From: Archaeoglobaceae archaeon
Lineage (GTDB): Archaea > Halobacteriota > Archaeoglobi > Archaeoglobales > Archaeoglobaceae
Length of the DNA stretch: 64,000 bases
Assembly: GCA_027064525.1 (NCBI GenBank)
Contig: JAMOPJ010000038.1
Coordinates: 26,142-90,141 of the forward strand
Reading direction: 5' to 3'
A program made the position numbers and the translations under genes. Shown here piece by piece: positions 17,292-25,709 of this stretch (position 1 is the stretch's first letter; each line of letters starts with the position of its first letter). The notes beneath the pieces are model-generated. The model did no database searches. It was not told the DNA's origin and was given only the letters and a program-made list of their open reading frames with translations.

Positions 17292-17910
17292 GACCTTTCA
17301 CCCTGCCAACGAACTCCCTAATCAGATCTTCATCCTTTCTGCCATTTCTCTCAACTCCGCTCGAAACATCCACTCCAAACGGTTTGACGAATTCCACTAT
17401 CTCGCAGACATTTTTAGGACTCAAACCTCCAGCCAGAATTATGTCAAACTTCTTGGCGATTATTCTACTGACGCGATGATCGTGAATAAGACCACTTCCT
17501 TTGCCGGTATCGAGCAAAATTCTATCGACTTCGAATTGCTCTATTCGCTCCACGAGTCGCTCCGCATCCTCCTCCGGATTTTCGCTCCTCTTAGGAACTT
17601 TGAAGGCTTTCATCACGAAGACCCCGAACTCAGTCTTTATCCTATCTACCACTTTAGGATCTATTGAATCCGTGTGTATCTGAACGAACTCAGCATTTAT
17701 AGTATCTATAATTCCGCTCCATCCTTCGAAATCGCTCAAAGTGGAGACTGCAAAGACTGGAATCTCCGCGTTCTCTATAATCACCCTCGCTTCATTCAAG
17801 CCTATGCGACGCTTAGATTCGCATTCAACTACAACTCCGGTAGCATCGGCGTATCTTTCGACAATACGCAGATCCTTCAGATCCCTTATCCCGCAAATCT
17901 TCACAAACAT
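17284..17910 (-). CDS. trpF: Phosphoribosylanthranilate isomerase
   Basis: The 208-residue TIM barrel begins MFVKICGIRDLKDL with the catalytic cysteine, has the general-acid aspartate in ILLDTGKGSGLIHDH, and ends with the phosphate site LAGGLSPKNV and VDVSSGVE. It catalyses the Amadori step before indole-glycerol-phosphate synthase. It overlaps both neighbours. Confidence 0.95.
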   Translation of the reverse strand: MFVKICGIRDLKDLRIVERYADATGVVVECESKRRIGLNEARVIIENAEIPVFAVSTLSDFEGWSGIIDTINAEFVQIHTDSIDPKVVDRIKTEFGVFVMKAFKVPKRSENPEEDAERLVERIEQFEVDRILLDTGKGSGLIHDHRVSRIIAKKFDIILAGGLSPKNVCEIVEFVKPFGVDVSSGVERNGRKDEDLIREFVGRVKGHG

Positions 17911-18158
17911 GCCAACACCCTCAGTCTCGCTTCTATCAGCAGATCTAATTCCTTTTTTAAGCCCAATCCCGTAGCTTTATCTATCATCTCACCTACCAAT
18001 CCTACAAGCATTCTTAGTCCAGCACTGAAGCCGAAGCTACCGAATTCTTCTCTTACATCTTCAAGCACATCGAGCATAACTCTCAACTTACTGCACTCAT
18101 CTCTAAAATGCTCGTTTGAGCAAACTTCATCAAGAATTTCAAAAACCCTACCGATCAT
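17901..18158 (-). CDS. Unassigned small helical protein between trpG and trpF
   Basis: The 85-residue product is almost entirely helical (VFEILDEVCSNEHFRDECSK, then LLIEARLRVLACL) with a Gly/Phe-rich centre. Its ATG overlaps the trpG stop as ATGA and its stop overlaps trpF by ten bases, so its translation is tied to the trp genes. I recognise no family. The C-terminal IDKATGLGLKKELDLLIEAR faintly recalls chorismate-mutase helices, but the catalytic arginine/lysine pattern is not convincing. Confidence 0.7.
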   Translation of the reverse strand: MIGRVFEILDEVCSNEHFRDECSKLRVMLDVLEDVREEFGSFGFSAGLRMLVGLVGEMIDKATGLGLKKELDLLIEARLRVLACL

Positions 18159-18736
18159 CTTCGACCCTTACACAGATAAACAAAATTCTTTATAATCTTC
18201 AACCCCTCTCCAGCGTGATATTCGGTAAGAACGCTCTCAGGATGGAACTGCACACCTTCTATCGGCTTTCTCTTGTGTCTTATGCCCATAATTACTCCGT
18301 CGCTCAACGAAACCGCGGATACCTCGAACCCCTTAGGAACCTCCAAGACCGCCAAGGAGTGATACCTCCCAGCTTCGAGCGGATTTTTAATCCCACTGAA
18401 TATCGTTTTTCCGTCGTGCTTAACCAGGCTCGATTTGCCATGTAGGGGCCTAACCCTCCCAACTCTTCCACCAAACACATGCCCAATTATCTGATGCCCC
18501 AAGCAAACACCCAGTATCGGGACTTCCATTTCGAGCACAATTTCGGGACTGTTGCCAACGTCTCTCTTGCTTTCCGGTGAACCGGGGCCGGGAGAGATTA
18601 TTATTCCATCCGGGTTTATCCTCCTAACTTCAGCGAGCGTAATTGTGTTAGGCACAACTTTGACCTTATCGAAGATCGAAGCGTATTCGGCCAGATTCCA
18701 AACGAAGGAATCTCTGTTATCGACAAGCAGAATCAT
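18155..18736 (-). CDS. trpG: Anthranilate synthase glutamine amidotransferase component
   Basis: A 193-residue class I amidotransferase. The nucleophile elbow is PILGVCLGHQIIGHVFGG (Cys near residue 77), the oxyanion segment is ISPGPGSPE, and the His-Glu pair is in GVQFHPESVLTEY. It supplies ammonia to TrpE. It overlaps trpE by four bases and could also serve p-aminobenzoate synthesis, as some archaeal TrpG do. Confidence 0.95.
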   Translation of the reverse strand: MILLVDNRDSFVWNLAEYASIFDKVKVVPNTITLAEVRRINPDGIIISPGPGSPESKRDVGNSPEIVLEMEVPILGVCLGHQIIGHVFGGRVGRVRPLHGKSSLVKHDGKTIFSGIKNPLEAGRYHSLAVLEVPKGFEVSAVSLSDGVIMGIRHKRKPIEGVQFHPESVLTEYHAGEGLKIIKNFVYLCKGRR

Positions 18737-20037
18737 TCTATCACCTCCAAAGCCTTAAGAACGGCGCTCATCTTTCTTTCAGTTTCCACAAACTCTTTCT
18801 CTGGCTTGGAATCTGCGACAATGCCGGCACCAGCCCTAACTCTGCAAACGTCGTCTATCTCGACCATTCTAATTGCAATAGCCATGTCCGCCCAGCCGTT
18901 GGCTGAGAAGTAGCCAACACAGCCCCCATAAACTCTTCTCTTTGATCTTTCAAGCTCGTCTATTATCTCCATGGCCCTGATTTTCGGCGCTCCAGTTAAC
19001 GTTCCAGCTGGAAAAGCCGCTTCCATCGCATCGAAGGCAGTCTTATCATCCTCAAGCTCTCCGATAACTTCGCTCTCTATGTGCTGAACATGGCTATACT
19101 TTATAACTTCCATGAACATCGTAACCCTCACACTTCCAGCCTTGCTAACCTTTCTGACATCGTTTCTGGCCAAATCAACGAGCATGATGTGCTCCGCTCT
19201 CTCTTTCTCATCCGAAATTAAAACCTCAGCTATTTTGTGGTCTTCTTCCTCGTTTTTGCCTCTTGGAGCAGTTCCGGCTATTGGGTTTATTTTGACTATT
19301 CTCCCTTCAACGGATGCCATCGTTTCGGGAGAAGCTCCAACAACATCTTTACCGAACTCCAAGCAGAACATGTATGGGCTCGGATTTATCGCCCTCAAGT
19401 TTCTGTAAATCTGGAACGGTGAGTAATCTGTATCGATCTCATATTCTCTCGAAAGGACTATCTGAAATGCATCTCCGGCGAATATGTATTCTTTAGCCTT
19501 CAAAACCATATTCTCGAACTCTTCCTTATTTGCATCACATCTCAGTATTTCAGAACCACCCCCCTCATCATCGAACTCGAACCTCTTGGCCTTCTCGACG
19601 ATTCTTTCCGCATCCATCTCAGATTTGTTCATGTCGAGGAAGTAGAATTGATTAGTTATGTGATCGTAAACGAAAACGTCCTCGTAGTATCCAAAGACGG
19701 AGGGCTCATCGATACTACCATCTATAAAATTGTGGACAGCATCGTAAGCAACGTAGCCAACGAAACCTCCGACAAACCTCTCACCATCAGCCTCGAACTC
19801 GAAAAGGTCTTTAAGAGCCTTAAAGGGATTCGTTTCGTTACTAATTTTCTTTCCATCGATCCTCGTTCCTATTCCGTCCACCTCAACTATAAATTTTGGA
19901 TTTGCCGAGATGTATGTATATCTCGCTTTTCTTTCGTGCTTTCCTGCAGATTCGAGGATGAACGGAAAATCGCATTCCTCCCTTATCACAGCATAAAGTT
20001 TCAGAGGATCGACGTATTCAAGCTTTTGGACACGCAT
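18733..20037 (-). CDS. trpE: Anthranilate synthase component I
   Basis: The 434-residue chorismate-using enzyme has the Trp feedback-site motif as FILESAG near residue 27. The catalytic region includes VLSREYEI, NPSPYMFCLEFG, IAGTAPRGKNEEED, FPAGTLTGAPKIRAMEIIDE and VRAGAGIVADSKPEKE. It is shorter than bacterial TrpE (about 520) but normal for archaea. The retained LLES-like motif suggests inhibition by tryptophan. It overlaps trpD by 20 bases. Confidence 0.97.
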   Translation of the reverse strand: MRVQKLEYVDPLKLYAVIREECDFPFILESAGKHERKARYTYISANPKFIVEVDGIGTRIDGKKISNETNPFKALKDLFEFEADGERFVGGFVGYVAYDAVHNFIDGSIDEPSVFGYYEDVFVYDHITNQFYFLDMNKSEMDAERIVEKAKRFEFDDEGGGSEILRCDANKEEFENMVLKAKEYIFAGDAFQIVLSREYEIDTDYSPFQIYRNLRAINPSPYMFCLEFGKDVVGASPETMASVEGRIVKINPIAGTAPRGKNEEEDHKIAEVLISDEKERAEHIMLVDLARNDVRKVSKAGSVRVTMFMEVIKYSHVQHIESEVIGELEDDKTAFDAMEAAFPAGTLTGAPKIRAMEIIDELERSKRRVYGGCVGYFSANGWADMAIAIRMVEIDDVCRVRAGAGIVADSKPEKEFVETERKMSAVLKALEVIE

Positions 20038-20992
20038 TTACGATCTCCTCCAGCTTGTTTAAAGCTTCCCCGCTCAAAACCGATTTCACCAACTCAACGC
20101 ATTCATCGAAATCCGCAACATCCGCTGAGTAGAGGGCCAAGCTCGCGTTCGCTATTATGAAAGCTCTGTCCACCTCCCTCCCATTGCCGGCAAAAACGGC
20201 TTTTATCCTTTCGGCACTTTCTTCTGGGCTTTCGCAAGGAACGATTTTTACCGGCTTTAAGCCGAAATCTTCGGGCTTAATCTTATATCTCTCGATTTCA
20301 TTCCCGCCAACCTCAGCGACAATAGTCTCCTTGGCAGGATTCACTTCATCCAAGCCGCTTCCGTGGATCACCAACGCTTTCTTAACTCCCAAGAAGCTCA
20401 AGGCTTCAGCCACTTTTTCCACCAAATCCGGAGAGCTGACTCCAACGATCTGATAATCAGGTTCGGCAGGATTGGCCAAAGGTCCCAAGACGTTAAAGAT
20501 CGTCTTAACCTTTAGCTCTTTCCTGACAGGCATAATTCTTTTCAGCGTCGGATGGTAGAGTGGGGCAAATAAGAAAGCGAAGTTAGTTTTCTCGATTACT
20601 GATTTAACTTCCTCCGGCTTAAGATCTATCTTCATGCCAAACGCATCAAGCACGTTTGCAGAACCGCTTTTTGACGTTATCGAAACGTTTCCGTGCTTTG
20701 CTACCCTCTTGAAGCACGATAGAATTATTGCACTTGCAGTGCTGACGTTTATCGTCGATGCTCCGTCGCCTCCAGTTCCGCACGTATCGCAAACTTCTCC
20801 AAGCTCAAGCTTTACAGCATTGTCCCTCATAGCCTTCGCAAAACCGGCAAGCTCTTCAGCGGTGTAGCCTTTGGTCTGCAAAGCTACGAGATAACCGGCT
20901 ATTCTGACATCGGACTCCTTAAGCAGGATGTTGTAGAGCTCGTATGCCTCTTCAAAACTCAGATTTTTACCTTCAACGATCTTGTTCAGCAT
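20018..20992 (-). CDS. trpD: Anthranilate phosphoribosyltransferase
   Basis: The 324-residue enzyme has the PRPP/Mg signature CDTCGTGGDGASTINVSTAS near residue 75, the KHGN segment RVAKHGNVSITSKSG, and the DE motif in HGSGLDEVNPA. It transfers phosphoribose to anthranilate. The start codon overlaps the trpC end by seven bases. Confidence 0.97.
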   Translation of the reverse strand: MLNKIVEGKNLSFEEAYELYNILLKESDVRIAGYLVALQTKGYTAEELAGFAKAMRDNAVKLELGEVCDTCGTGGDGASTINVSTASAIILSCFKRVAKHGNVSITSKSGSANVLDAFGMKIDLKPEEVKSVIEKTNFAFLFAPLYHPTLKRIMPVRKELKVKTIFNVLGPLANPAEPDYQIVGVSSPDLVEKVAEALSFLGVKKALVIHGSGLDEVNPAKETIVAEVGGNEIERYKIKPEDFGLKPVKIVPCESPEESAERIKAVFAGNGREVDRAFIIANASLALYSADVADFDECVELVKSVLSGEALNKLEEIVNACPKA

Positions 20993-21672
20993 AATTTCGC
21001 CTCCACAAACTCTTTAACGATCTTTTCAGGATCCTCAGCTTTCATAAAAGCCGTTCCGATCAGAACAGCATCAGCATGACTTAGAGCGATCTTCAAATCT
21101 TGGAGAGATGATATTCCGCTTTCACTAACCTTCACAAACCTATCGGGGATTAGAGGGGCGAGTTTGGCCGTAAGCGTGACGTTTCCGTCATCCTTCTCAA
21201 GCCTTCCTATATCTCTGTTGTTTATGCCGATCATCGTCGAATTCGTTTCGACTGCTATGAGCAGTTCGTCGTAGCTGTGAACTTCAACGAGAGTATCGAG
21301 CCCATGCTCCAATGCAAAATCAACGAACTCTGCTGTCTTATTCCTCAAAATCCTCGTAATGATCAAAACCGCAGAAGCTTCAGCTTCAGCCGTTCTTTCG
21401 ATTTCCTCCTTAGTTGTTATGAAATCTTTTCTTAGAACGGGCAGATTTGTCTCCTTGCAAATACGTCTAAACAACTCGAAATCGCCCTTGAAGAACTTGG
21501 GTTCTGTTATGTAAGAAATTCCCACCGCTCCAGCCCTCTCGTAAGCTCTCAGAATTTCAATCGGATCTCTGTTTCTTAATAAATCACCGTATTTAGGTGA
21601 ATGAACCTTAACCTCAGCGATAACAGCATTCTTCTTGCAATTCCTAATCGCTCTGCTCAGTCCAAAGTCCAT
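20986..21672 (-). CDS. trpC: Indole-3-glycerol phosphate synthase
   Basis: A 228-residue TIM barrel with IAEVKVHSPKYGDLL, the catalytic lysine in LPVLRKDFITT, INNRDIGRLE and the phosphate loop SESGISSLQDL, GTAFMKAEDP. It closes the indole ring. In IGPS the first motif is usually EVKRASPSKG; here it is EVKVHSPKYG. It is the first gene of the operon. ATG 21672 is chosen, with a GTG immediately before it. Confidence 0.95.
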   Translation of the reverse strand: MDFGLSRAIRNCKKNAVIAEVKVHSPKYGDLLRNRDPIEILRAYERAGAVGISYITEPKFFKGDFELFRRICKETNLPVLRKDFITTKEEIERTAEAEASAVLIITRILRNKTAEFVDFALEHGLDTLVEVHSYDELLIAVETNSTMIGINNRDIGRLEKDDGNVTLTAKLAPLIPDRFVKVSESGISSLQDLKIALSHADAVLIGTAFMKAEDPEKIVKEFVEAKLC

Positions 21673-21675
21673 CAC

Positions 21676-21880
21676 CTATCTTCACCATACATGCCTAATT
21701 CCAAAATCTGTATTTAAGCATTTTCATTGAGATCGATTCCACATAATGGGAATAATCTCGCTGACATACAATAGAAAGCATTAAAGCCGGTGCTGACCCT
21801 TTTAGGTTAGACTTTATATACAGCGAGGCTTTAATGTGGTTGCTTTAACCATTATGGGGTCAGCACCATTAAAGCCCACG
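21676..21880 (-). promoter_or_regulatory. trp operon promoter with a cluster of GCTTTAA repeats and an 11-bp inverted repeat
   Basis: The minus strand contains TATATAAAG (21820-21812), a good TATA box for the trp operon; a second TTAAATA lies nearer trpC (about 21714-21720). Around it GCTTTAA or its complement occurs four times (21781-21787, 21828-21834, 21842-21848, 21869-21875). GGTGCTGACCC at 21789-21799 is repeated inverted as GGGTCAGCACC at 21857-21867. ATTAAAGCC occurs directly at 21780 and 21868, and inverted at 21827. This looks like a multi-site operator or a structured RNA; the regulator is unknown. Confidence 0.55.
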
Positions 21881-21885
21881 AAAAA

Positions 21886-21896
21886 GATTTATATCG
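21886..21896 (+). promoter_or_regulatory. TATA box of tRNA-Lys
   Basis: GATTTATATCG is a strong archaeal TATA element centred about 26 bases before the first base of the tRNA. The tRNA lies 28 bases ahead of rpoH, so the transcript may continue into the RNA polymerase genes. Confidence 0.6.
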
Positions 21897-21916
21897 AATT
21901 GCCATCATTACGCTGA

Positions 21917-21990
21917 GGGCTCGTAGCTCAGCCAGGTAGAGCGACGGGCTTTTAACCCGTCGGTCGCGGGTTCAAATCCCGTCGAGCCCG
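21917..21990 (+). tRNA. tRNA-Lys (UUU)
   Basis: A complete cloverleaf can be drawn. The acceptor stem GGGCTCG pairs with CGAGCCC and G is the discriminator. The D arm is GCTCAGCCAGGTAGAGC. The anticodon stem ACGGG/CCCGT encloses loop CTTTTAA with anticodon TTT. The T arm contains GGTTCAAATCC. CCA is not encoded. No intron is present. Confidence 0.97.
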
Positions 21991-22017
21991 CTTTCATCTC
22001 AACTTTGGTGGTGGGAT

Positions 22018-22329
22018 ATGAAGATTAGGTTGCAGGATCACATACTCGTTCCGAAGCATGAGGTTTTGAGTAAGGAAGAAGCTGAGGAGGTTTTAAAGAC
22101 CTTGGGCGTTAAGCCGGAGCAACTGCCAAAGATTAGGGCAGATGATCCTATAGCCAAGGAGATCGGAGCTAAAGTTGGCGACATCGTCAGGATCATCAGA
22201 GAAAGTCCAACGGCAGGAAAATCCATAGCTTATAGGCTTGTAATTCCGCCTTCAATAAAAACTTCAAAGCTTGTAAAGGAGGAGAAAGAAGAGGTTGAGT
22301 CCGAAGTTGAAGAGGAGGAAGAAGTCTAA
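22018..22329 (+). CDS. rpoH: DNA-directed RNA polymerase subunit H (Rpb5 C-terminal homologue) with acidic tail
   Basis: Residues 1-78 match archaeal Rpo[41 protein letters not shown] and [15 protein letters not shown]. The family normally ends there at about 80 residues. This protein adds about 25 residues, largely Glu and Lys, ending EEEEEV. RpoH forms the lower jaw near downstream DNA. It heads the RNA polymerase operon, with GGTGGTGGGAT before the ATG. Confidence 0.95.
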   Translation: MKIRLQDHILVPKHEVLSKEEAEEVLKTLGVKPEQLPKIRADDPIAKEIGAKVGDIVRIIRESPTAGKSIAYRLVIPPSIKTSKLVKEEKEEVESEVEEEEEV

Positions 22330-22354
22330 AATTATGAGACATGACAATTTTTCA

Positions 22355-22407
22355 CGAATAAGTTTAAATTACCAAACTTTTAACTTAGCCTACTTCAGGT
22401 GGTGGTT
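22355..22407 (+). promoter_or_regulatory. Probable internal promoter before rpoB''
   Basis: AAGTTTAAATTAC near 22358-22370 resembles a TATA box, and AGGTGGT precedes the rpoB'' ATG. The 78-base gap is much larger than other gaps in the cluster. Confidence 0.4.
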
Positions 22408-23883
22408 ATGTTAGATAGGAGGGTTTTGGCGAGAGCCTACTTCACGCATGAGAGGCTCGTCAAGCATCAGATAGATTCGTTTAACCGATTCCTAGATGAG
22501 GGTCTGCAAAGGGTAATCGACGAGCAGAAGATCATCGAATTGGACATTCCCGATACTTACGTTAAGCTTGGGAAGGTTTGGGTTGGCAAACCAATCGTAA
22601 AAGAGGCTGATGGTTCAAGGAGAAAGCTATTCCCAGCTGAGGCAAGACTCAGGAATCTAACATACGCCGCGCCGATATACTTAGAAGCTCAAATCATAGA
22701 TGAGGGACGAGAGCTCGAAGAGGAGGTAGTTGAGATAGGAATGCTTCCCATCATGCTCAAATCCAAAGCCTGCAACTTGAATGAGGTTGACGACGTAACG
22801 AAGGTTGGAGAAGATCCATTGGATCCGGGTGGATACTTCATAATAAACGGAAGTGAGAGAGCCTTGATGACTTTGGAAGATCTCGCTCCAAACAAAATTC
22901 TCCTTGAGAAAGAAGAGAGATACGGTGAAGAAATAGAAATTGCAAAGTGCTTCAGTCAGAGAGCGGGATACAGAGCGCTTGTAGTCGTCGAAAGAACAAA
23001 AGGCAACATACTCGAAGTTACGTTCCCACAACTGCCTAAGCCGATCCAATTCGTCGTTCTGATGAAGGCTTTGGGTGTTGAAACTGATCAGGAGATCATC
23101 GAGATGGTCAGCACCAACCCGGAGATCATGAAGTTCATGCTTGAAAATGTAGAAGTTGCAGAAGTTGAAACGCAGGAGGAGGCTATAGAATACATCGGAA
23201 GAAGGGTCGCTCCGGGGCAGAGTAGAGAATACAGGATTCAGAGAGCCAATCAGGTATTGGATCAATACTTCCTACCACACTTGGGCGTTGAGCCTGAAGC
23301 AAGGAGGGCTAAAGCTTTCTTCTTAGCAAGAATGGCTGAGATGGTTTTCGAGCTTGCGTTGGGATTGAGAAGAGAAGATGACAAAGACCACTACGCAAAC
23401 AAGAGGCTGAAGTTGGCTGGAGATCTTATGGAGGAGATATTCAGAGTTGCACTCCTTAGGCTCATCAAGGATGTGAAGTATCAGCTTGAAAGGGCTAAAG
23501 CAAGAGGTAGGCCTCTTAAGATGACCACAGCTGTAAGGGCCGACGTTCTGACAGATAGAATCATGCACCCGATGGCTACTGGAAATTGGGTTGGTGGAAG
23601 GACCGGAGTTTCCCAGCTCATAGATAGACACAACTACATGTCCGTTCTTTCCCACTTAAGGAGAGTCATTTCTCCGCTTTCAAGATCACAGCCTCATTTC
23701 GAGGCAAGAGATCTCCACCCAACTCAGTGGGGTAGGGTTTGCCCGAACGAAACCCCGGAAGGGCCGAACTGTGGATTGGTTAAGAACTTCGCGCAGTATG
23801 CTGAGGTTAGTGTAGGAACGAATGAAGAGGAAATCAAGAGGGTGCTGTTTAATTTGGGTGTAGAACCTATAAGGGGTGGTTGA
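22408..23883 (+). CDS. rpoB2: DNA-directed RNA polymerase subunit B'' (Rpb2 N-terminal half)
   Basis: The protein of about 491 residues covers the protrusion, lobe and fork of the second largest subunit: [48 protein letters not shown] and [20 protein letters not shown]. The last is the fork loop that ends the B'' half. Euryarchaea such as Archaeoglobus and methanogens split rpoB here. ATG 22408 has AGGTGGT just upstream. Confidence 0.98.
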   Translation: MLDRRVLARAYFTHERLVKHQIDSFNRFLDEGLQRVIDEQKIIELDIPDTYVKLGKVWVGKPIVKEADGSRRKLFPAEARLRNLTYAAPIYLEAQIIDEGRELEEEVVEIGMLPIMLKSKACNLNEVDDVTKVGEDPLDPGGYFIINGSERALMTLEDLAPNKILLEKEERYGEEIEIAKCFSQRAGYRALVVVERTKGNILEVTFPQLPKPIQFVVLMKALGVETDQEIIEMVSTNPEIMKFMLENVEVAEVETQEEAIEYIGRRVAPGQSREYRIQRANQVLDQYFLPHLGVEPEARRAKAFFLARMAEMVFELALGLRREDDKDHYANKRLKLAGDLMEEIFRVALLRLIKDVKYQLERAKARGRPLKMTTAVRADVLTDRIMHPMATGNWVGGRTGVSQLIDRHNYMSVLSHLRRVISPLSRSQPHFEARDLHPTQWGRVCPNETPEGPNCGLVKNFAQYAEVSVGTNEEEIKRVLFNLGVEPIRGG

Positions 23884-23884
23884 T

Positions 23885-25699
23885 TTGGAGAGGAAGTGTA
23901 GAGTTTACGTTAACGGTGCTCTAATCGGTTTTGTAGATGACGGTCAGATGTTAGCCGAGCAGATCAGAGAGTTGAGAAGAAACGGCAAGATCTCAATTCA
24001 GGTTAACGTTGCTTACTATCCCGACTCAAATGAGGTCAGGATAAATACCGATGCCGGAAGGGCTAGAAGACCGCTTATAGTTGTTAAAGATGGAAAACCG
24101 CTCGTTACTGAGGAGGACATCGAGAAACTCAAGAATGGAGAAATTACTTTTGATGATTTGGTCAAGCAAGGAAAGATCGAGTTCTTGGATGCTGAGGAGG
24201 AGGAGAACGCTTACATTGCCGTGAATGAGGAAGACTTGACTCCAGAGCACACACACCTCGAATTAGATCCTTCGCTAATAGCTGGAATCTGCTTGGGTTC
24301 GATTCCATATCCAGAACACAACGCATCTCCGCGTAACACGATGGGTGCTGCAATGATCAAGCAGAGCCTTGGTTTGCCCTATGCAAATCTCGCGTGGAGG
24401 GCCGATACGAGAGGACATTTATTACATTATCCACAAGTTCCTATCGTAACCACCGACACGCAGAGAGAAATCAAATACGACGAGAGACCCTCTGGACAGA
24501 ACTTCGTCGTTGCGGTTTTGAGCTACGAAGGATACAACATCGAAGATGCTCTTATCTTCAACAAAGGTAGCATAGACCGTGGTTTGGCAAGATCGCACTT
24601 CTTCAGAACTTACGAAGCTGAAGAAATCAGATACCCTGGTGGTCAGGAAGACAGATTCGAAATCCCGCCAGCGGATGTTTCTGGTTACAGAGGTGCCGAA
24701 GCATACATGCACTTAGATGAAGACGGACTCGTATTCCCAGAGACTGAAGTTGGTCCAGACGATGTCCTAATCGGTAAGACTTCGCCACCAAGATTCCTTG
24801 AAGAGCCCAAATTGGGAATAAGCCCCCAAAAGAGAAGAGAGACTTCAGTTTGCATGAGGAGCAACGAGAAAGGAATCGTAGATGCCGTCTTCCTGATGCA
24901 ATCGGAAAGCGGTTCAAAGCTTGCTAAGGTTAGGGTTAGAGATCTGAGAATTCCAGAGCTTGGAGATAAGTTTGCATCGAGGCACGGACAGAAGGGTGTA
25001 ATAGGTTTGATCGTGCCAGAAGAAGACATGCCTTGGACCGAATCTGGAATAGTTCCAGATATGATCATCAATCCGCATGCGATTCCATCAAGAATGACCG
25101 TCGGTCACGTTTTGGAGATGATAGGTGGTAAAGTCGGTTGCTTAGAAGGCAGGAGAATCGATGGAACTATATTCCATGGTGAGAAAGAATGGGATCTTAG
25201 AAAGGCTTTGGAGAAGTTTGGATTCGTTCACACTGGTAAAGAGGTTATGTACGATGGTATAACTGGAAAGAGGTATGTCGTAGACATATTCGTCGGTGTT
25301 ATCTACTATCAGAAGCTCTACCATATGGTTTCAAGCAAGATTCATGCGAGGAGCAGGGGGCCAGTGCAGATTCTCACAAGGCAACCTACGGAGGGTAGAG
25401 CTAGGAAGGGTGGTCTGAGATTCGGAGAAATGGAAAGAGATGTGCTCATAGGGCATGGAGCTGCCTTACTGCTCAAAGATAGATTGCTTGAAGAATCAGA
25501 CAAGATAGAGGTCTACGTTTGCGGAAACTGCGGACATATCGCAACCTACGATTATAGAAGAGGTAACGCCTACTGCCATGTCTGTGATGATGATAGCAAC
25601 ATCCACAAGGTTGAGATGAGTTATGCGTTCAAGCTGCTTTTGGATGAGCTCAAATCGATGATGATCGCTCCAAGATTGATTTTGGGAGATAAAGCTTGA
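23885..25699 (+). CDS. rpoB1: DNA-directed RNA polymerase subunit B' (Rpb2 C-terminal half)
   Basis: The protein of about 604 residues holds the hybrid-binding and wall domains: [20 protein letters not shown], the clamp/anchor segment [14 protein letters not shown] and [18 protein letters not shown], a zinc-binding C-terminus [10 protein letters not shown]...CHVC, and [24 protein letters not shown] at 23885, one base after the B'' stop and six bases after AGGGGTG, is the preferred start; a GTG at 23876 inside the ribosome site is the alternative. Confidence 0.97.
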   Translation: MERKCRVYVNGALIGFVDDGQMLAEQIRELRRNGKISIQVNVAYYPDSNEVRINTDAGRARRPLIVVKDGKPLVTEEDIEKLKNGEITFDDLVKQGKIEFLDAEEEENAYIAVNEEDLTPEHTHLELDPSLIAGICLGSIPYPEHNASPRNTMGAAMIKQSLGLPYANLAWRADTRGHLLHYPQVPIVTTDTQREIKYDERPSGQNFVVAVLSYEGYNIEDALIFNKGSIDRGLARSHFFRTYEAEEIRYPGGQEDRFEIPPADVSGYRGAEAYMHLDEDGLVFPETEVGPDDVLIGKTSPPRFLEEPKLGISPQKRRETSVCMRSNEKGIVDAVFLMQSESGSKLAKVRVRDLRIPELGDKFASRHGQKGVIGLIVPEEDMPWTESGIVPDMIINPHAIPSRMTVGHVLEMIGGKVGCLEGRRIDGTIFHGEKEWDLRKALEKFGFVHTGKEVMYDGITGKRYVVDIFVGVIYYQKLYHMVSSKIHARSRGPVQILTRQPTEGRARKGGLRFGEMERDVLIGHGAALLLKDRLLEESDKIEVYVCGNCGHIATYDYRRGNAYCHVCDDDSNIHKVEMSYAFKLLLDELKSMMIAPRLILGDKA

Positions 25700-25709
25700 G
25701 GTGGTTGTG

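Noticed and set aside
22408..25699. rpoB split as a frameshift or pseudogene
   Set aside because: The break lies after the NETPEGPNC fork motif, where euryarchaeal B''/B' splits occur, and the second half has its own ribosome site and start.
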